From Apirhabdus apintestini (lineage in GTDB: Bacteria; Pseudomonadota; Gammaproteobacteria; Enterobacterales; Enterobacteriaceae), in contig CP138906.1 in the NCBI GenBank assembly GCA_033977085.1, forward strand, positions 2,790,001-2,854,000: 64,000 bases of DNA, in the 5' to 3' direction. The notes under the pieces were generated by a model. It was not told where the DNA came from, ran no database searches, and was given only the letters and a program-made list of their open reading frames with translations. Each line of letters opens with the position of its first letter. Within the stretch, counting starts at the first letter, position 1. The translations under genes were made by a program, and so were the position numbers. Below are positions 35,786 to 47,452 of this stretch, piece by piece.

Positions 35786-36064
35786 GCTTTCGCAGACGAC
35801 CCGATACAGGGTTGTCGCCAGCCGCTTAGTGACTCCGCTCGTCTTTGCTACCCTGCCTCTTCGCGTAATTATCCCCCCACGTTGCCCTCCCCGCAGGGGA
35901 ACCCGAAACGTTTGCGCCGTACCTCATTTCACGGCACTGAATCTGCCTGGTGAAAATTGACATTCGCCCACTGTGATACGCATTACTCACTTCATCACTA
36001 GAATTTAGCAGCGTGCGCGCTTTTAAGCGCAAAAAGTATTCATTGACAAAAAGTGACAAAAGAA

Positions 36065-36080
36065 CGTGATATTAATCACG
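36065..36080. promoter_or_regulatory. CRP-like palindrome upstream of raiA
   Basis: CGTGATATTAATCACG is a perfect 16-base palindrome of the GTGA-N6-TCAC type, about 60 bases before raiA. The CRP assignment is an inference from the half-sites. Confidence 0.5.
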
Positions 36081-36141
36081 CATTTTAACATTTATCGCGC
36101 TATGCTGGGATGACCATGACGGGAAGACAAGAGGTAAATTT

Positions 36142-36480
36142 ATGACAATGAACATTACCAGCAAACACATGGAAATCACCCCGGCAATCCGCCAGCATGT
36201 CACAGACCGTCTTACTAAACTGGAAAAATGGCAAACTCATCTAATAAATCCACACTTTATTCTGTCTAAAGAGCCGCAGGGATTTATCGCCGACGCCACA
36301 ATTAATACGCCAAACGGTCAGCTTGTCGCCAGCGCAAAACATAGCGATATGTACACAGCGGTTAACGATCTTATCGCCAAACTTGAGCGACAGCTTAATA
36401 AAGTACAGCACAAGGGTGAAGCCCGCCGTGCAGAAGCGTCCGTTAAAGATATTTTGCCTGAAGAAGATGCTGATGAGTGA
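36142..36480 (+). CDS. raiA: ribosome-associated inhibitor / hibernation factor RaiA
   Basis: Binds the 30S decoding centre in stationary phase or cold and blocks translation. 112 residues, with the sigma-54-modulation/S30AE fold (MNITSKHMEITPAIRQHVTDRLTKLEKW, ASAKHSDMYTAVNDLIAKLERQLNK). AAGAGGT lies before the ATG. Intact. Confidence 0.95.
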   Translation: MTMNITSKHMEITPAIRQHVTDRLTKLEKWQTHLINPHFILSKEPQGFIADATINTPNGQLVASAKHSDMYTAVNDLIAKLERQLNKVQHKGEARRAEASVKDILPEEDADE

Positions 36481-36500
36481 GTAATAGCATTAGCTGGCAT

Positions 36501-36526
36501 AACGCGCCCACGGGCGCGTTTTTTAT
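36501..36526 (+). terminator. terminator of raiA
   Basis: AACGCGCCC and GGGCGCGTT form a stem with a 2-base loop, then T run. It ends just before the -35 region of the original pheL promoter. Confidence 0.88.
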
Positions 36527-36627
36527 TGACAGAGTGAAAAGATGTTACCAACGGTGCAAAACTGATCCACCCCAGCGGTTGAAAACTGATCCAGGGTTAA
36601 TCTGCTCCTCTGAATACAGGGGAGCTT

Positions 36628-37644
<1,017 letters not shown>

Positions 37645-37648
<4 letters not shown>

Positions 37649-38427
37649 TGGTCGAACTACAACATCAACGGCTGATGGTGCTTGCTGAACAGCTCCAGCT
37701 GGACAGCCTTATCGGCGCGGCGCCGGCACTGTCGCAACAGGCAGTGGATCAGGAATGGAGCTATATGGACTTCCTGGAGCACCTGCTACATGAGGAGAAA
37801 CTGGCCCGGCATCAGCGTAAACAGGCGATGTACACGCGGATGGCAGCCTTCCCGGCGGTGAAGACGTTCGAGGAATACGACTTCACCTTCGCCACCGGCG
37901 CACCTCAGAAGCAAATCCAGTCGCTGCGTTCCCTGAGCTTCATCGAACGTAACGAAAACATCGTGTTGCTGGGCCCCTCGGGCGTGGGGAAAACACATCT
38001 GGCGATAGCCATGGGCTACGAGGCAGTACGGGCGGGCATCAAGGTTCGCTTCACAACAGCAGCGGACCTGCTGTTACAGTTGTCGACTTCCCAGCGTCAG
38101 GGGCGTTACAAAACGACACTCAATCGCGGTGTCATGGCCCCCAAACTGCTCATCATCGACGAAATAGGCTATCTGCCGTTCAGCCAGGAAGAGGCAAAGC
38201 TGTTCTTCCAGGTCATTGCCAAACGTTACGAAAAGAGCGCGATGATCCTGACCTCTAACCTGCCGTTCGGGCAGTGGGACCAGACGTTCGCGGGTGATGC
38301 AGCCCTGACATCGGCAATGCTGGACCGGATCTTACATCACTCACACGTAGTCCAGATAAAAGGAGAGAGCTATCGACTGAAGCAGAAACGAAAGGCCGGG
38401 GTTATAGCGGAAGCTAATCCTGAGTAA
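37645..38427 (+). CDS. istB: IstB transposition helper ATPase, IS21 copy B
   Basis: The only uninterrupted IstB of the three copies, 260 residues. It has Walker A GPSGVGKTHLA near residue 112, Walker B LLIIDEIGYLPFSQEEA near 170 and sensor/arginine-finger regions near the end. Translation starts at an ATG overlapping the IstA stop (ATGA). It retains GAGCTCCAGCTGG-type sequence intact where A and C lack one A. Confidence 0.95.
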
Positions 38428-38489
38428 GCAAGGTGGATCAATATTAGACCGTTGGTGGTGACGGTAAGTGGATCACTTTTTACCCGTTG

Positions 38490-38518
38490 TTGACAAAAGA
38501 GAGCAGGTACTTTAAAAC
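38490..38518 (+). promoter_or_regulatory. putative hybrid promoter made by the IS21 end in front of pheL
   Basis: The last six bases of the element are TTGACA. With a 17-base spacer of flanking DNA they face TAAAAC, a 4/6 match to the -10 consensus. The original -35 was displaced about 1.95 kb upstream by the insertion, so this may be what now drives pheL-pheA. Function is an inference. Confidence 0.5.
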
Positions 38519-38544
38519 ACCCTTTATTTAGAGTTTTCATAAAA

Positions 38545-38588
38545 ATGCGATTACCATTTTTCTTTGCGTTCTTTTTACCTTCCACTAA
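38545..38588 (+). CDS. pheL: pheA operon leader peptide PheL (one base short as read)
   Basis: A phenylalanine-rich leader for attenuation. It starts MRLPFFFAFF. As read, T5 at 38572-38576 throws it out of frame; with T6 it becomes MRLPFFFAFFFTFH and stops at TAA 38586-38588, very close to the E. coli leader. Ribosome stalling at the Phe codons when Phe-tRNA is scarce prevents the downstream terminator. Confidence 0.8.
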
Positions 38589-38635
38589 TCGGGAGGCTAT
38601 CGTCATATTAAGAAATAACGCAAAGACGAATTGAC

Positions 38636-38662
38636 AGGCCTCCCGGAAGGGAGGCCTTTTTT
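38636..38662 (+). terminator. pheA attenuator terminator
   Basis: AGGCCTCCC / GGGAGGCCT with a 4-base loop followed by T6, between pheL and pheA. The upstream GGGAGGCT at 38591-38598 can pair with the first arm as antiterminator. Confidence 0.9.
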
Positions 38663-38685
38663 ATGATAACAACAAAGGTAGCACT

Positions 38686-39848
38686 ATGAGCGATAACCCC
38701 TTGCTGGCGCTGCGCGATAAAATCAGCGCTCTGGATGAGAAGCTACTAACGCTGCTGGCTGAGCGACGCCTGTTAGCCATTGAAGTTGGTAAAGCCAAAC
38801 TGGAGTCACACCGCCCGGTACGCGACATCTCTCGCGAAAGAGATCTACTGGAGCGCTTAATCACCCTGGCTAAACCCCATCATCTGGATGCACACTACAT
38901 TACCCGCCTCTTTCAGCTGATTATCGAAGATTCAGTGCTAACGCAGCAGACGTTACTGCAGCAGCATTTGAACAAAACAAACCCCCAATCGGCGCGCATC
39001 GCCTTTTTAGGGCCGAAAGGCTCATACTCACACCTCGCGGCGCGCCGCTATGGTGCCCGGCATTTTGAGCACTGTATCAAAAGCGGCTGTCAAAAATTTC
39101 ATGATGTTTTTCATCAGGTTGAAACAGGTCAGGCAGATTATGCCGTGCTTCCTATCGAAAATACCAGCTTCGGGGTCAATCAATGAAGTTTATGATTTAC
39201 TGCAACACACTAGCCTCTCAATTATTGGTGAATTAACGCTGCCAATCGATCACTGTGTGCTGGTTTCCGATACAACAGCATTGGCGCAGATAAAAACGGT
39301 TTATAGCCATCCACAGCCTTTTCAACAGTGCAGCCAGTTTCTGCAAAAATGGCCTGAATGGAAAATTGAGTACTGCGAAAGCACCTCAGCGGCTATGGAA
39401 AAAGTCGCACAGGCAAATTCCCCGACGTCGCGGCATTAGGGAGCGAAGAAGGAGGTGCTCTTTACGGCCTGCAGGTACAGGAACGTAACCTGGCTAATCA
39501 AAGTCAAAATATCACTCGCTTTTTGGTACTGGCGCGTAAGGCCGTCAGCGTTTCTCAGCAAGTGCCGGCAAAAACAACGCTACTCTTTGCCACCGGCCAG
39601 CAAGCCGGAGCGCTGGTAGAGGCGCTACTGGTGTTGCGTAACCACAAACTAGTGATGAGTAAACTTGAATCCCGACCTATATATGGTAACCCCGGGAAGA
39701 GATGTTTTATCTGGATATCCAGGCAAACGTGCAATCACCTGAAATGCAGCGTGCATTACAGGAATTAAATGATATAACGCGTTCCCTAAAAGTTCTTGGC
39801 TGTTATCCGAGCGAAAATGTCGTTCCTGTAGATGGACTGACCCCGTGA
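38686..39848 (+). pseudogene. pheA: chorismate mutase / prephenate dehydratase PheA, apparent frameshifts and IS3 at the C-terminus
   Basis: Bifunctional enzyme that converts chorismate to phenylpyruvate. The chorismate mutase domain is residues 1-95, dehydratase ~105-285, ACT regulatory domain to the end. Breaks are CAGCTTC for CAGCTC at 39165-39171 (repair gives ENTSSGSINEVYD), C4 at 39420-39423, and a lost T in CCTGG at 39690-39696 (repair gives the conserved GNPWEEMFYLD). The last native residues are SENVVPVD; then the IS3 end supplies GLTP and a stop, replacing only the final one or two residues. The protein is probably functional. Confidence 0.9.
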
Positions 39849-41052
39849 CAGTAGACAAATTCTGTCCTCACGACGAGGCCTGTTCAAAGGCCTCCGGACT
39901 GACGCCGCTGAGATGGCTGTGGCGTCGGACCCGGTTGTAGAACACTTCAATGTAATCGAAGATATCCGCCCGGGCCAGAGCCCGGGTTTTGTATATTCTC
40001 TTCCTGATACGCTCTTTTTCAGTGAACTGAAGAACGATTCCGCTACTGCATTATCCCAGCAGTTGCCACGCCGGCTCATACTGGGCGCCAGATTATTGGC
40101 CCGGCAGAAGCGCCGCCAGTCCTCGCTGCCGTACTGGCTGCCCTGATCGCTATGTACTATTACCTCTCTGTCCGGTTTTCGACGCCATACTGCCATCATC
40201 AGCGCATCCAGCGCCAGTTCACGTGACAGCGTCGGTTTCATCGACCAGCCCACCACGTTACGGGCGAAGAGATCAATGACCACCGCCAGATACAGCCAGC
40301 CCTGCCAGGTGCGGATATAGGTAATATCGGTCACCCAGACCTGATTAGCCCGGACAACGGTAAACTGCCGCTGCACGCGATTAGGCGCAACCACTGAAGG
40401 CCTGCCGGCGATACGACGTGGCGCTTTATAGCCGCGCACCGCTTTGATCCGGTTCAGTTGCATAATACGGCTCACCCGGTTTTTACCGCAGGTTTCCCCG
40501 ATTTCATTCAGATCGCCATGAACCCGGCGATAGCCATATACGCCACCGCTGAGGGAATACGAATCACGGATAAGCGCCAGCAGACGCTGGTTATCTTTAT
40601 CGCGGGCGGAAACTGGATTATGCAGCCACGCATAGAACCCGGCCCGGGCGACATTCAGTACCCGACACATTGTCATGACACCCCATACGGAGCGGTGTTC
40701 ATTGATAAAGCGGTACTTCAGTCGGGCTCCCTTGCAAAGTACCGCGCGGCCTTTTTCAGGATGTCCCGCTCTTCTTCGGTGCGCTTCAGCTCGAGACCGA
40801 AGCTTGAGGATCTCGCTTTTGGCTTCCAGTAAATCACGCGCATGCTGCTCGCTGTTATCGGGTTTGATGGCCCGCAGCCATTTGTAAAGACTATGCGCAG
40901 AGACACCCAGTCGGTCGGAAACTTCTGCGACGGAATAACCGCGTTCCGTAATTTGACGGACGGCTTCTTCCTTAAATTCAGGGGTAAATCGTGGTGTGCC
41001 CATACGGTCCTCCTATGCTCACAGGATCGTCTACCGGGGTGGGGTCAGTCCA
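39833..41052 (-). mobile_element. IS3-family insertion sequence (ISEhe3-like)
   Basis: Terminal inverted repeats TGGACTGACCCC (39833) and GGGGTCAGTCCA (ending 41052). It encodes an IS3-type transposase on the minus strand. No 3-bp target duplication is visible: the left flank ends AGA, the right begins ACT. The last 31 bp are repeated at 41062-41092 after a 9-base gap, suggesting a nested insertion, deletion or assembly error at this end. Confidence 0.9.
39866..41003 (-). pseudogene. IS3-family transposase OrfA-OrfB, frame altered
   Basis: OrfA begins MGTPRFTPEFKEEAVRQITE with an HTH (YSVAEVSDRLGVSAHSLYKWL). OrfB has the rve DDE domain: TDITYI, VHSDQGSQY and DNAVAESFF supply D, D and E. An extra base at 40787-40793 next to GAGCTG fuses OrfA into the OrfB frame, replacing the native OrfA end ELKRTEEERDILKKAARYF. 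T5 at 40015-40019 (plus strand) needs one more base to restore SSLKKERIRKRIYKTRALAR and the C-terminus PEAFEQASS, giving an end near 39866. Normally OrfA and OrfB are joined by -1 frameshifting. Confidence 0.85.
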
Positions 41053-41092
41053 ACTATACATCAGGATCGTCTACCGGGGTGGGGTCAGTCCA
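41022..41092. repeat. duplicated right end of the IS3 element
   Basis: A 31-bp block starting CAGGATCGTCTACCGG and ending in the IS terminus occurs at 41022-41052 and 41062-41092, 40 bases apart. Confidence 0.95.
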
Positions 41093-41549
41093 GCGCTGGC
41101 GAAACCGTCCACATTAACAAAGGCGAAATTATCAGAGCTTCATTGGCGTTATCAATGCGTTGTAGCACCACTCGGAATACCTGTGGATAAAGCTGCGCTG
41201 CGGGCGCGGTATCACGTTATGTATAACTAATAAATTGTCCATACGCCCGCTTTCGGCGTGAGCATCATCGCTTGCATATGCTCATGAGTGCATCGCGGAC
41301 ATAGCATTTTAGCTCCCATTTCTGCCCTATTAGCGCCATCGGTTTCTCAATCCACTGCGCGGTCTCGGGTAAATTTTTAACCGGCTGACTATAGTTGACC
41401 ACGGTTATCCGGCGTTGCCTGTATTGCCGCGTCAATAATTAGTTTATCGGTAATTCCCGCCGTGCTGGAGCAGGACCAACGCCGAAAGTAATGCCAAAAA
41501 CGTAATCTCCCGACGAGCCGCCTCGTTACCCGCCGGGAGAATATATTAT
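41093..41549. other. unassigned stretch between the IS3 element and tyrA
   Basis: No intact gene. Short readable fragments occur (plus strand ending KAALRARYHVMYN at about 41230; minus strand TAQWIEKPMALIGQKWELK near 41300-41380), but no family is recognised. The pheA terminator expected here is missing, which agrees with a rearrangement at the IS3 right end. Confidence 0.35.
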
Positions 41550-42671
41550 CTAAATCCGATTATCGTTTGCCTGACGTAACAGCGTGCTACTTTCGCGCTG
41601 AAAACGCCGCGCATAGTCTCCGAACCAGTGTTCAACATTGCGAAAGCTCTCAACAAACGCTTGCTTATCCTGCTGCTCCAGTAGCGTGATGGCTTCCCCA
41701 AAGCGCTGATAATAACGCTTAATTAGCGCCAGATTTTCTTCTGATGCCATAATAATATCCGCATAAAGCTGGGGATCCTGAGCAAATAAACGCCCCACCA
41801 TCGCCAACTCCAACCGATATATAGGAGAAGAAAGCGCCAGAAGCTGCTCCAGGTCCACGTTTTCTTCGGCAAGATGCATACCGTACGCAAACGTCGCAAA
41901 GTGGCGCAGCGCCTGAATGAAAGCCATATTTTGGTCATGTTCGATAGCGCTAATACGATGTAAGCGCGCGCCCCAAACCTGAAGTTGCTCTAAAAACCAC
42001 TGATAGGCTTCTGGTTTTCGCCCGTCGCACCAAACGACCACCTGCTTAGCCAGACTCCCGGTATCCGGGCCGAACATAGGATGAAGCCCTAATACCGGGC
42101 CGCTATGCGCAGCCAGCATCGCCTGCAGGGGCACATTTTTGACTGAAGCCAAATCCACCAGAATGCAGTCGTCCGGCAATGCTGGCAGGCGTGCTATCAC
42201 GGCTTCGGTAACATGGATAGGCACGCTCACAATAACCATGCCCGCATCGCTGAGCAATGCATCGGCCTTTGGCCAATCCTCCTGTTCTAAAATTCGTACC
42301 TGATAGCCAGAAAGCTGTAACATCCGCGCAAATAGCTGCCCCATTTGTCCGCCGCCACCAATAATTGTGACCGGGCGCAGCGCGGGGCACAGGGTTTTAA
42401 AGCCTTTGTCTTTTTCACTGCTGTAGGATTCGCGCATCACTCGCCGCAAAATGTCTTCGATTAAATCCGGCGGAACGCCAAGATCTGCGGCTTCTTTGCG
42501 ACGGGAAGCTAGCATTGCGGCTTCGCGCTCGGGAACATAAATGGGCAAACCATAGCGGCTTTTCACTTCCCCAACATTTGCCACAAGTTCAAGTCGTCGC
42601 GCCAGTAGCGCCAAAAGTGACTTATCCACATCATCAATTTGATCGCGCAGGGCGGTTAATTCCGCGGCCAT
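41550..42671 (-). CDS. tyrA: chorismate mutase / prephenate dehydrogenase TyrA
   Basis: Bifunctional tyrosine-pathway enzyme of 373 residues, intact. The N-terminal chorismate mutase helix bundle (LTALRDQIDDVDKSLLALLARRLELV) is followed by an NAD-binding Rossmann motif GGGGQMGQLFARML near residue 105 and catalytic His region GLHPMFGPD. It lies 9 bases downstream of aroF in the same transcript, convergent with pheA as in E. coli. Confidence 0.97.
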   Translation of the reverse strand: MAAELTALRDQIDDVDKSLLALLARRLELVANVGEVKSRYGLPIYVPEREAAMLASRRKEAADLGVPPDLIEDILRRVMRESYSSEKDKGFKTLCPALRPVTIIGGGGQMGQLFARMLQLSGYQVRILEQEDWPKADALLSDAGMVIVSVPIHVTEAVIARLPALPDDCILVDLASVKNVPLQAMLAAHSGPVLGLHPMFGPDTGSLAKQVVVWCDGRKPEAYQWFLEQLQVWGARLHRISAIEHDQNMAFIQALRHFATFAYGMHLAEENVDLEQLLALSSPIYRLELAMVGRLFAQDPQLYADIIMASEENLALIKRYYQRFGEAITLLEQQDKQAFVESFRNVEHWFGDYARRFQRESSTLLRQANDNRI

Positions 42672-42680
42672 ATCATCTCC

Positions 42681-43751
42681 TCAGGCAAAACGCGTTGCCA
42701 ATTGCCCCTGCAAGTCACGATGGATCTCTCGCAGAAGCGTCTCCGTCGTCTCCCAGCCGATGCAAGCATCCGTCACCGAAACACCGTACTTCATTTCGCT
42801 GCGCGGCTGTTCGGAAGATTGATTCCCTTCGTGAAGATGACTCTCTATCATTAAGCCTGTGATTGAGGTGTTACCGTCCTTAATTTGCGCAATCGCAGAT
42901 TCAGCCACGCCCGGCTGGCGGCGATAATCTTTACTAGAGTTCGCATGGCTGCAATCAATCATTAGCGAAGCGCGCAGCCCTGCCTTTTCCATCTCGATTT
43001 CACACTTCGCAACCTCTTCCGGCCCATAATTTGGCGCTTTGCCACCGCGTAAAATAACGTGGCCATCCGGATTCCCTTTGGTTTGAAGCAGGCAAACCTG
43101 TCCGGCCTGGTTTATCCCAACAAACCGATGCGGCATCGCCGCCGCGCGCATGGCGTTAATCGCGGTCGCCAGGCTGCCATCAGTACCATTTTTGAAGCCG
43201 ACCGGCATTGAAAGGCCGGAAGCCATCTCACGGTGAGTTTGTGATTCAGTGGTGCGTGCGCCAATGGCCGACCAGCTAAATAAATCTCCGAGGAACTGAG
43301 GGCTATTAGGATCCAGCGCTTCCGTAGCCAGAGGGAGCCCCATCTCGACCAACTCCACCAGCAAACCGCGCGCTATTTTTAGCCCCGCTTCAACGTCGAA
43401 AGAGCCGTCCATATGCGGATCGTTAATCAACCCTTTCCATCCAACCGTTGTACGGGGTTTTTCAAAATAGACGCGCATAACCAGGTAGAGGCTATCGCCA
43501 ACCTCTTCTGCTAACGTTTTAAAGCGGCGGCCATATTCCAGCGCCGCCTGAGGATCGTGAATTGAACAGGGGCCACAAACAACAAGTAAGCGCGGATCGC
43601 GCCCGGCAATAATATCGCTAATGACGCGCCTCGACTGGGCTATCTGAGACTCCAGCCTCGCACTCAGTGGGAATTCAGCCTTTAGCCGCTCCGGCGTAAT
43701 CATAATTTGTTCATCGACGATATTAATATTATTTAGCGCGTCTTGTTGCAT
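42681..43751 (-). CDS. aroF: 3-deoxy-D-arabino-heptulosonate-7-phosphate synthase, Tyr-sensitive type
   Basis: First enzyme of the shikimate pathway, condensing PEP and erythrose-4-phosphate. 356 residues, the AroF length. Class I signatures LLVVCGPCSIHDP, GWKGLINDPHMDGSFD and IDCSHANSSKDYRRQ are present, with Cys61-type metal ligand in CGPCSIH. First gene of the aroF-tyrA operon; a TyrR-like box lies upstream. Intact. Confidence 0.96.
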   Translation of the reverse strand: MQQDALNNINIVDEQIMITPERLKAEFPLSARLESQIAQSRRVISDIIAGRDPRLLVVCGPCSIHDPQAALEYGRRFKTLAEEVGDSLYLVMRVYFEKPRTTVGWKGLINDPHMDGSFDVEAGLKIARGLLVELVEMGLPLATEALDPNSPQFLGDLFSWSAIGARTTESQTHREMASGLSMPVGFKNGTDGSLATAINAMRAAAMPHRFVGINQAGQVCLLQTKGNPDGHVILRGGKAPNYGPEEVAKCEIEMEKAGLRASLMIDCSHANSSKDYRRQPGVAESAIAQIKDGNTSITGLMIESHLHEGNQSSEQPRSEMKYGVSVTDACIGWETTETLLREIHRDLQGQLATRFA

Positions 43752-43847
43752 GTCTGCGATCCTTTAATGGTTTATGGACGATAGCCTCTTCTCCGGAAGA
43801 GAAACCCCACCATACAGTTTTATGGTAAAGTTATCAATCCAATTGAC

Positions 43848-43865
43848 GTACACTTATATTTACAC
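43848..43865 (-). promoter_or_regulatory. possible TyrR box upstream of aroF
   Basis: On the minus strand GTGTAAATATAAGTGTAC approximates TGTAAA-N6-TTTACA (one half-site good, the other weak). TyrR control of aroF is established in enterobacteria; the site call is tentative. Confidence 0.4.
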
Positions 43866-44067
43866 GCACGCCTTAATCTTTCCTGTTAGGCAAAAAAGTA
43901 TCAAATCGTACCAATATCTTTACACTCACAAACCAGGTAATTTATCACCTATATGCAATCTGAGATTCCTTCCTGGTAAATAATCTTAGTACGGGCATGT
44001 GTCAACAACGGGTAAAAAGTGATCCACTTACCGTCACCACCAACGGTCTAATATTGATCCACCTTGC

Positions 44068-44845
44068 TTACTCAGGATTAGCTTCCGCTATAACCCCGGC
44101 CTTTCGTTTCTGCTTCAGTCGATAGCTCTCTCCTTTTATCTGGACTACGTGTGAGTGATGTAAGATCCGGTCCAGCATTGCCGATGTCAGGGCTGCATCA
44201 CCCGCGAACGTCTGGTCCCACTGCCCGAACGGCAGGTTAGAGGTCAGGATCATCGCGCTCTTTTCGTAACGTTTGGCAATGACCTGGAAGAACAGCTTTG
44301 CCTCTTCCTGGCTGAACGGCAGATAGCCTATTTCGTCGATGATGAGCAGTTTGGGGGCCATGACACCGCGATTGAGTGTCGTTTTGTAACGCCCCTGACG
44401 CTGGGAAGTCGACAACTGTAACAGCAGGTCCGCTGCTGTTGTGAAGCGAACCTTGATGCCCGCCCGTACTGCCTCGTAGCCCATGGCTATCGCCAGATGT
44501 GTTTTCCCCACGCCCGAGGGGCCCAGCAACACGATGTTTTCGTTACGTTCGATGAAGCTCAGGGAACGCAGCGACTGGATTTGCTTCTGAGGTGCGCCGG
44601 TGGCGAAGGTGAAGTCGTATTCCTCGAACGTCTTCACCGCCGGGAAGGCTGCCATCCGCGTGTACATCGCCTGTTTACGCTGATGCCGGGCCAGTTTCTC
44701 CTCATGTAGCAGGTGCTCCAGGAAGTCCATATAGCTCCATTCCTGATCCACTGCCTGTTGCGACAGTGCCGGCGCCGCGCCGATAAGGCTGTCCAGCTGG
44801 GCTGTTCAGCAAGCACCATCAGCCGTTGATGTTGTAGTTCGACCA

Positions 44846-44849
<4 letters not shown>
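44068..44849 (-). pseudogene. istB: IstB transposition helper ATPase, IS21 copy C
   Basis: Same as copy B except that GAGCTG near 44799-44803 reads GGCTG, losing one A and shifting the N-terminal 33 codons. From ATG 44751 (MDQEWSYMDFLEHLL) 227 residues with both Walker motifs are open. The native start at 44849 overlaps istA. Confidence 0.9.
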
Positions 44850-45867
<1,018 letters not shown>

Positions 45868-45958
45868 AAGCTCCCCTGTATTCAGAGGAGCAGATTAACC
45901 CCTGGATCAGTTTTCAACCGCTGGGGTGGATCAGTTTTGCACCGTTGGTAACAGCATG

Positions 45959-46196
45959 TGGTAAAGCATACAAAAACCTGCACCGCCAGCCTGTTTTACT
46001 TATTGAATTTACTAGTAAAATTTTGGCAATTTCGATCGGAATCGAGATTTGTATTACCGACTTTCTGCACGTGCATCAGGAGAAGGAGAAAACTTAGCGC
46101 ATAAGGAGAGGTGCTAAAACTGGAATAAGGTAAGGCGTCTTTATTAGCCGCCCTGACATAGACAGCAAAATATAGACAGCAAATAGCATTAACGTA
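45959..46196. other. intergenic stretch downstream of rplS
   Basis: Nothing recognisable; AT-rich, without a supported gene. Confidence 0.4.
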
Positions 46197-46224
46197 AAAG
46201 GGCCGGCAAAGCCGGCCCTTTTTC
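46197..46224 (-). terminator. terminator of the rpsP-rimM-trmD-rplS operon
   Basis: GGGCCGGC / GCCGGCCC with a 3-base loop and T-run on the minus strand, 25 bases after rplS. Confidence 0.92.
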
Positions 46225-46246
46225 AGGATGTCGCTTTCGCGAACGC

Positions 46247-46597
46247 TTATTTAGTCAGGCGCTCTTTGATACGCGCTGACTTACCAGTACGTTCACGCAG
46301 GTAGTACAGTTTAGCTTTACGAACGGCACCACGACGCTTAACAGCAATGCTGTCAACAACCGGAGAGTGAGTCTGGAAAACACGCTCAACGCCTTCGCCG
46401 TTAGAAATTTTACGAACAGTGAATGCAGAATGCAGACCGCGGTTACGAATAGCGATAACCACGCCCTCGAATGCCTGCAGACGTTTTTTGGAACCTTCAA
46501 CTACCCATACTTTCACTTCCACGGTATCACCCGGACGGAAGGAAGGTACGTCCTGCTTCATCTGCTCTTGTTCAAGCTGTTTTATAATGTTGCTCAT
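46247..46597 (-). CDS. rplS: 50S ribosomal protein L19
   Basis: 116 residues at the 30S-50S interface. MSNIIKQLEQEQMKQDVPSF and KLYYLRERTGKSARIKERL are diagnostic. Last gene of the rpsP operon. Intact. Confidence 0.97.
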   Translation of the reverse strand: MSNIIKQLEQEQMKQDVPSFRPGDTVEVKVWVVEGSKKRLQAFEGVVIAIRNRGLHSAFTVRKISNGEGVERVFQTHSPVVDSIAVKRRGAVRKAKLYYLRERTGKSARIKERLTK

Positions 46598-46643
46598 AAT
46601 TTAATCTCTTATCCTGGGTAAACTGATATTGTTGGTGGACGAC

Positions 46644-47408
46644 CTACGCGCCGCTTCCATCATATTCCTGCTGCTGATATTCCTGTTGGAACTCTGCCAG
46701 CAGTCTTGCTTGCTCTTCAGTCAGAGCCAGGTTTTCCAGAAGTTCAGGTCTTCTAAGCCAGGTTCGGCCCAGCGACTGCTTCAAGCGCCAACGTCTGATT
46801 TCAGCATGGTTTCCCGACAATAATACCGGCGGTACTTCCATCCCTTCCAGTAGTTCAGGGCGAGTATAGTGCGGACAATCCAGCAACCCATCAGCAAACG
46901 AATCCTCGACTGCCGATGCCTCATGACCCAATACTCCCGGAACGAACCGGGAAACAGAATCAATGAGCGTCATTGCGGGCAACTCCCCACCGCTCAACAC
47001 GTAATCCCCGACTGACCATTCTTCATCAATTTCGGTTTGAATTACGCGTTCATCAATCCCCTCATAGCGACCACACACCAGAATCAATTTCTCGCTGAGT
47101 GCCAGTTCACTGACGCCGCTCTGATCGAGCCTGCGTCCCTGAGGCGAAAGATAAATCACCTTTGCGCCTTCACCCGCCGCGGCTCTGGCTGCATTGATGG
47201 CATCCCGTAACGGTTGCACCATCATCAACATCCCGGGTCCACCGCCGTAAGGTCTGTCATCAACCGTACGATGGCGATCGTGCGTAAAATCGCGAGGACT
47301 CCAGCACTGGATGTCTAGCAGGCCATTTTTTACTGCCCGACCAGTTACCCCGTAATCGGTAATTGCACGGAACATTTCAGGAAACAGGCTGACTATACCA
47401 ATAAACAC
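46644..47408 (-). CDS. trmD: tRNA (guanine-37-N1)-methyltransferase TrmD
   Basis: Methylates G37 of tRNAs to prevent +1 frameshifting. SPOUT-fold dimer with the trefoil knot region SPQGRRLDQ, LVCGRYEGIDERV and SVGDYVLSGGELPAM. The GTG at 47408 gives VFIGIVSLFPEMF, matching the family start; the frame extends upstream but not as TrmD. 254 residues, intact. It lies about 45 bases after rimM. Confidence 0.96.
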   Translation of the reverse strand: MFIGIVSLFPEMFRAITDYGVTGRAVKNGLLDIQCWSPRDFTHDRHRTVDDRPYGGGPGMLMMVQPLRDAINAARAAAGEGAKVIYLSPQGRRLDQSGVSELALSEKLILVCGRYEGIDERVIQTEIDEEWSVGDYVLSGGELPAMTLIDSVSRFVPGVLGHEASAVEDSFADGLLDCPHYTRPELLEGMEVPPVLLSGNHAEIRRWRLKQSLGRTWLRRPELLENLALTEEQARLLAEFQQEYQQQEYDGSGA

Positions 47409-47452
47409 AAGCCAATCCCCACTGCGCCGTTTGGCTACCGCTAATCCGGAGG

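Noticed and set aside
35826..36059. Small minus-strand frame between bamD and raiA
   Set aside because: It has no ribosome binding site or similarity and covers the raiA promoter region.
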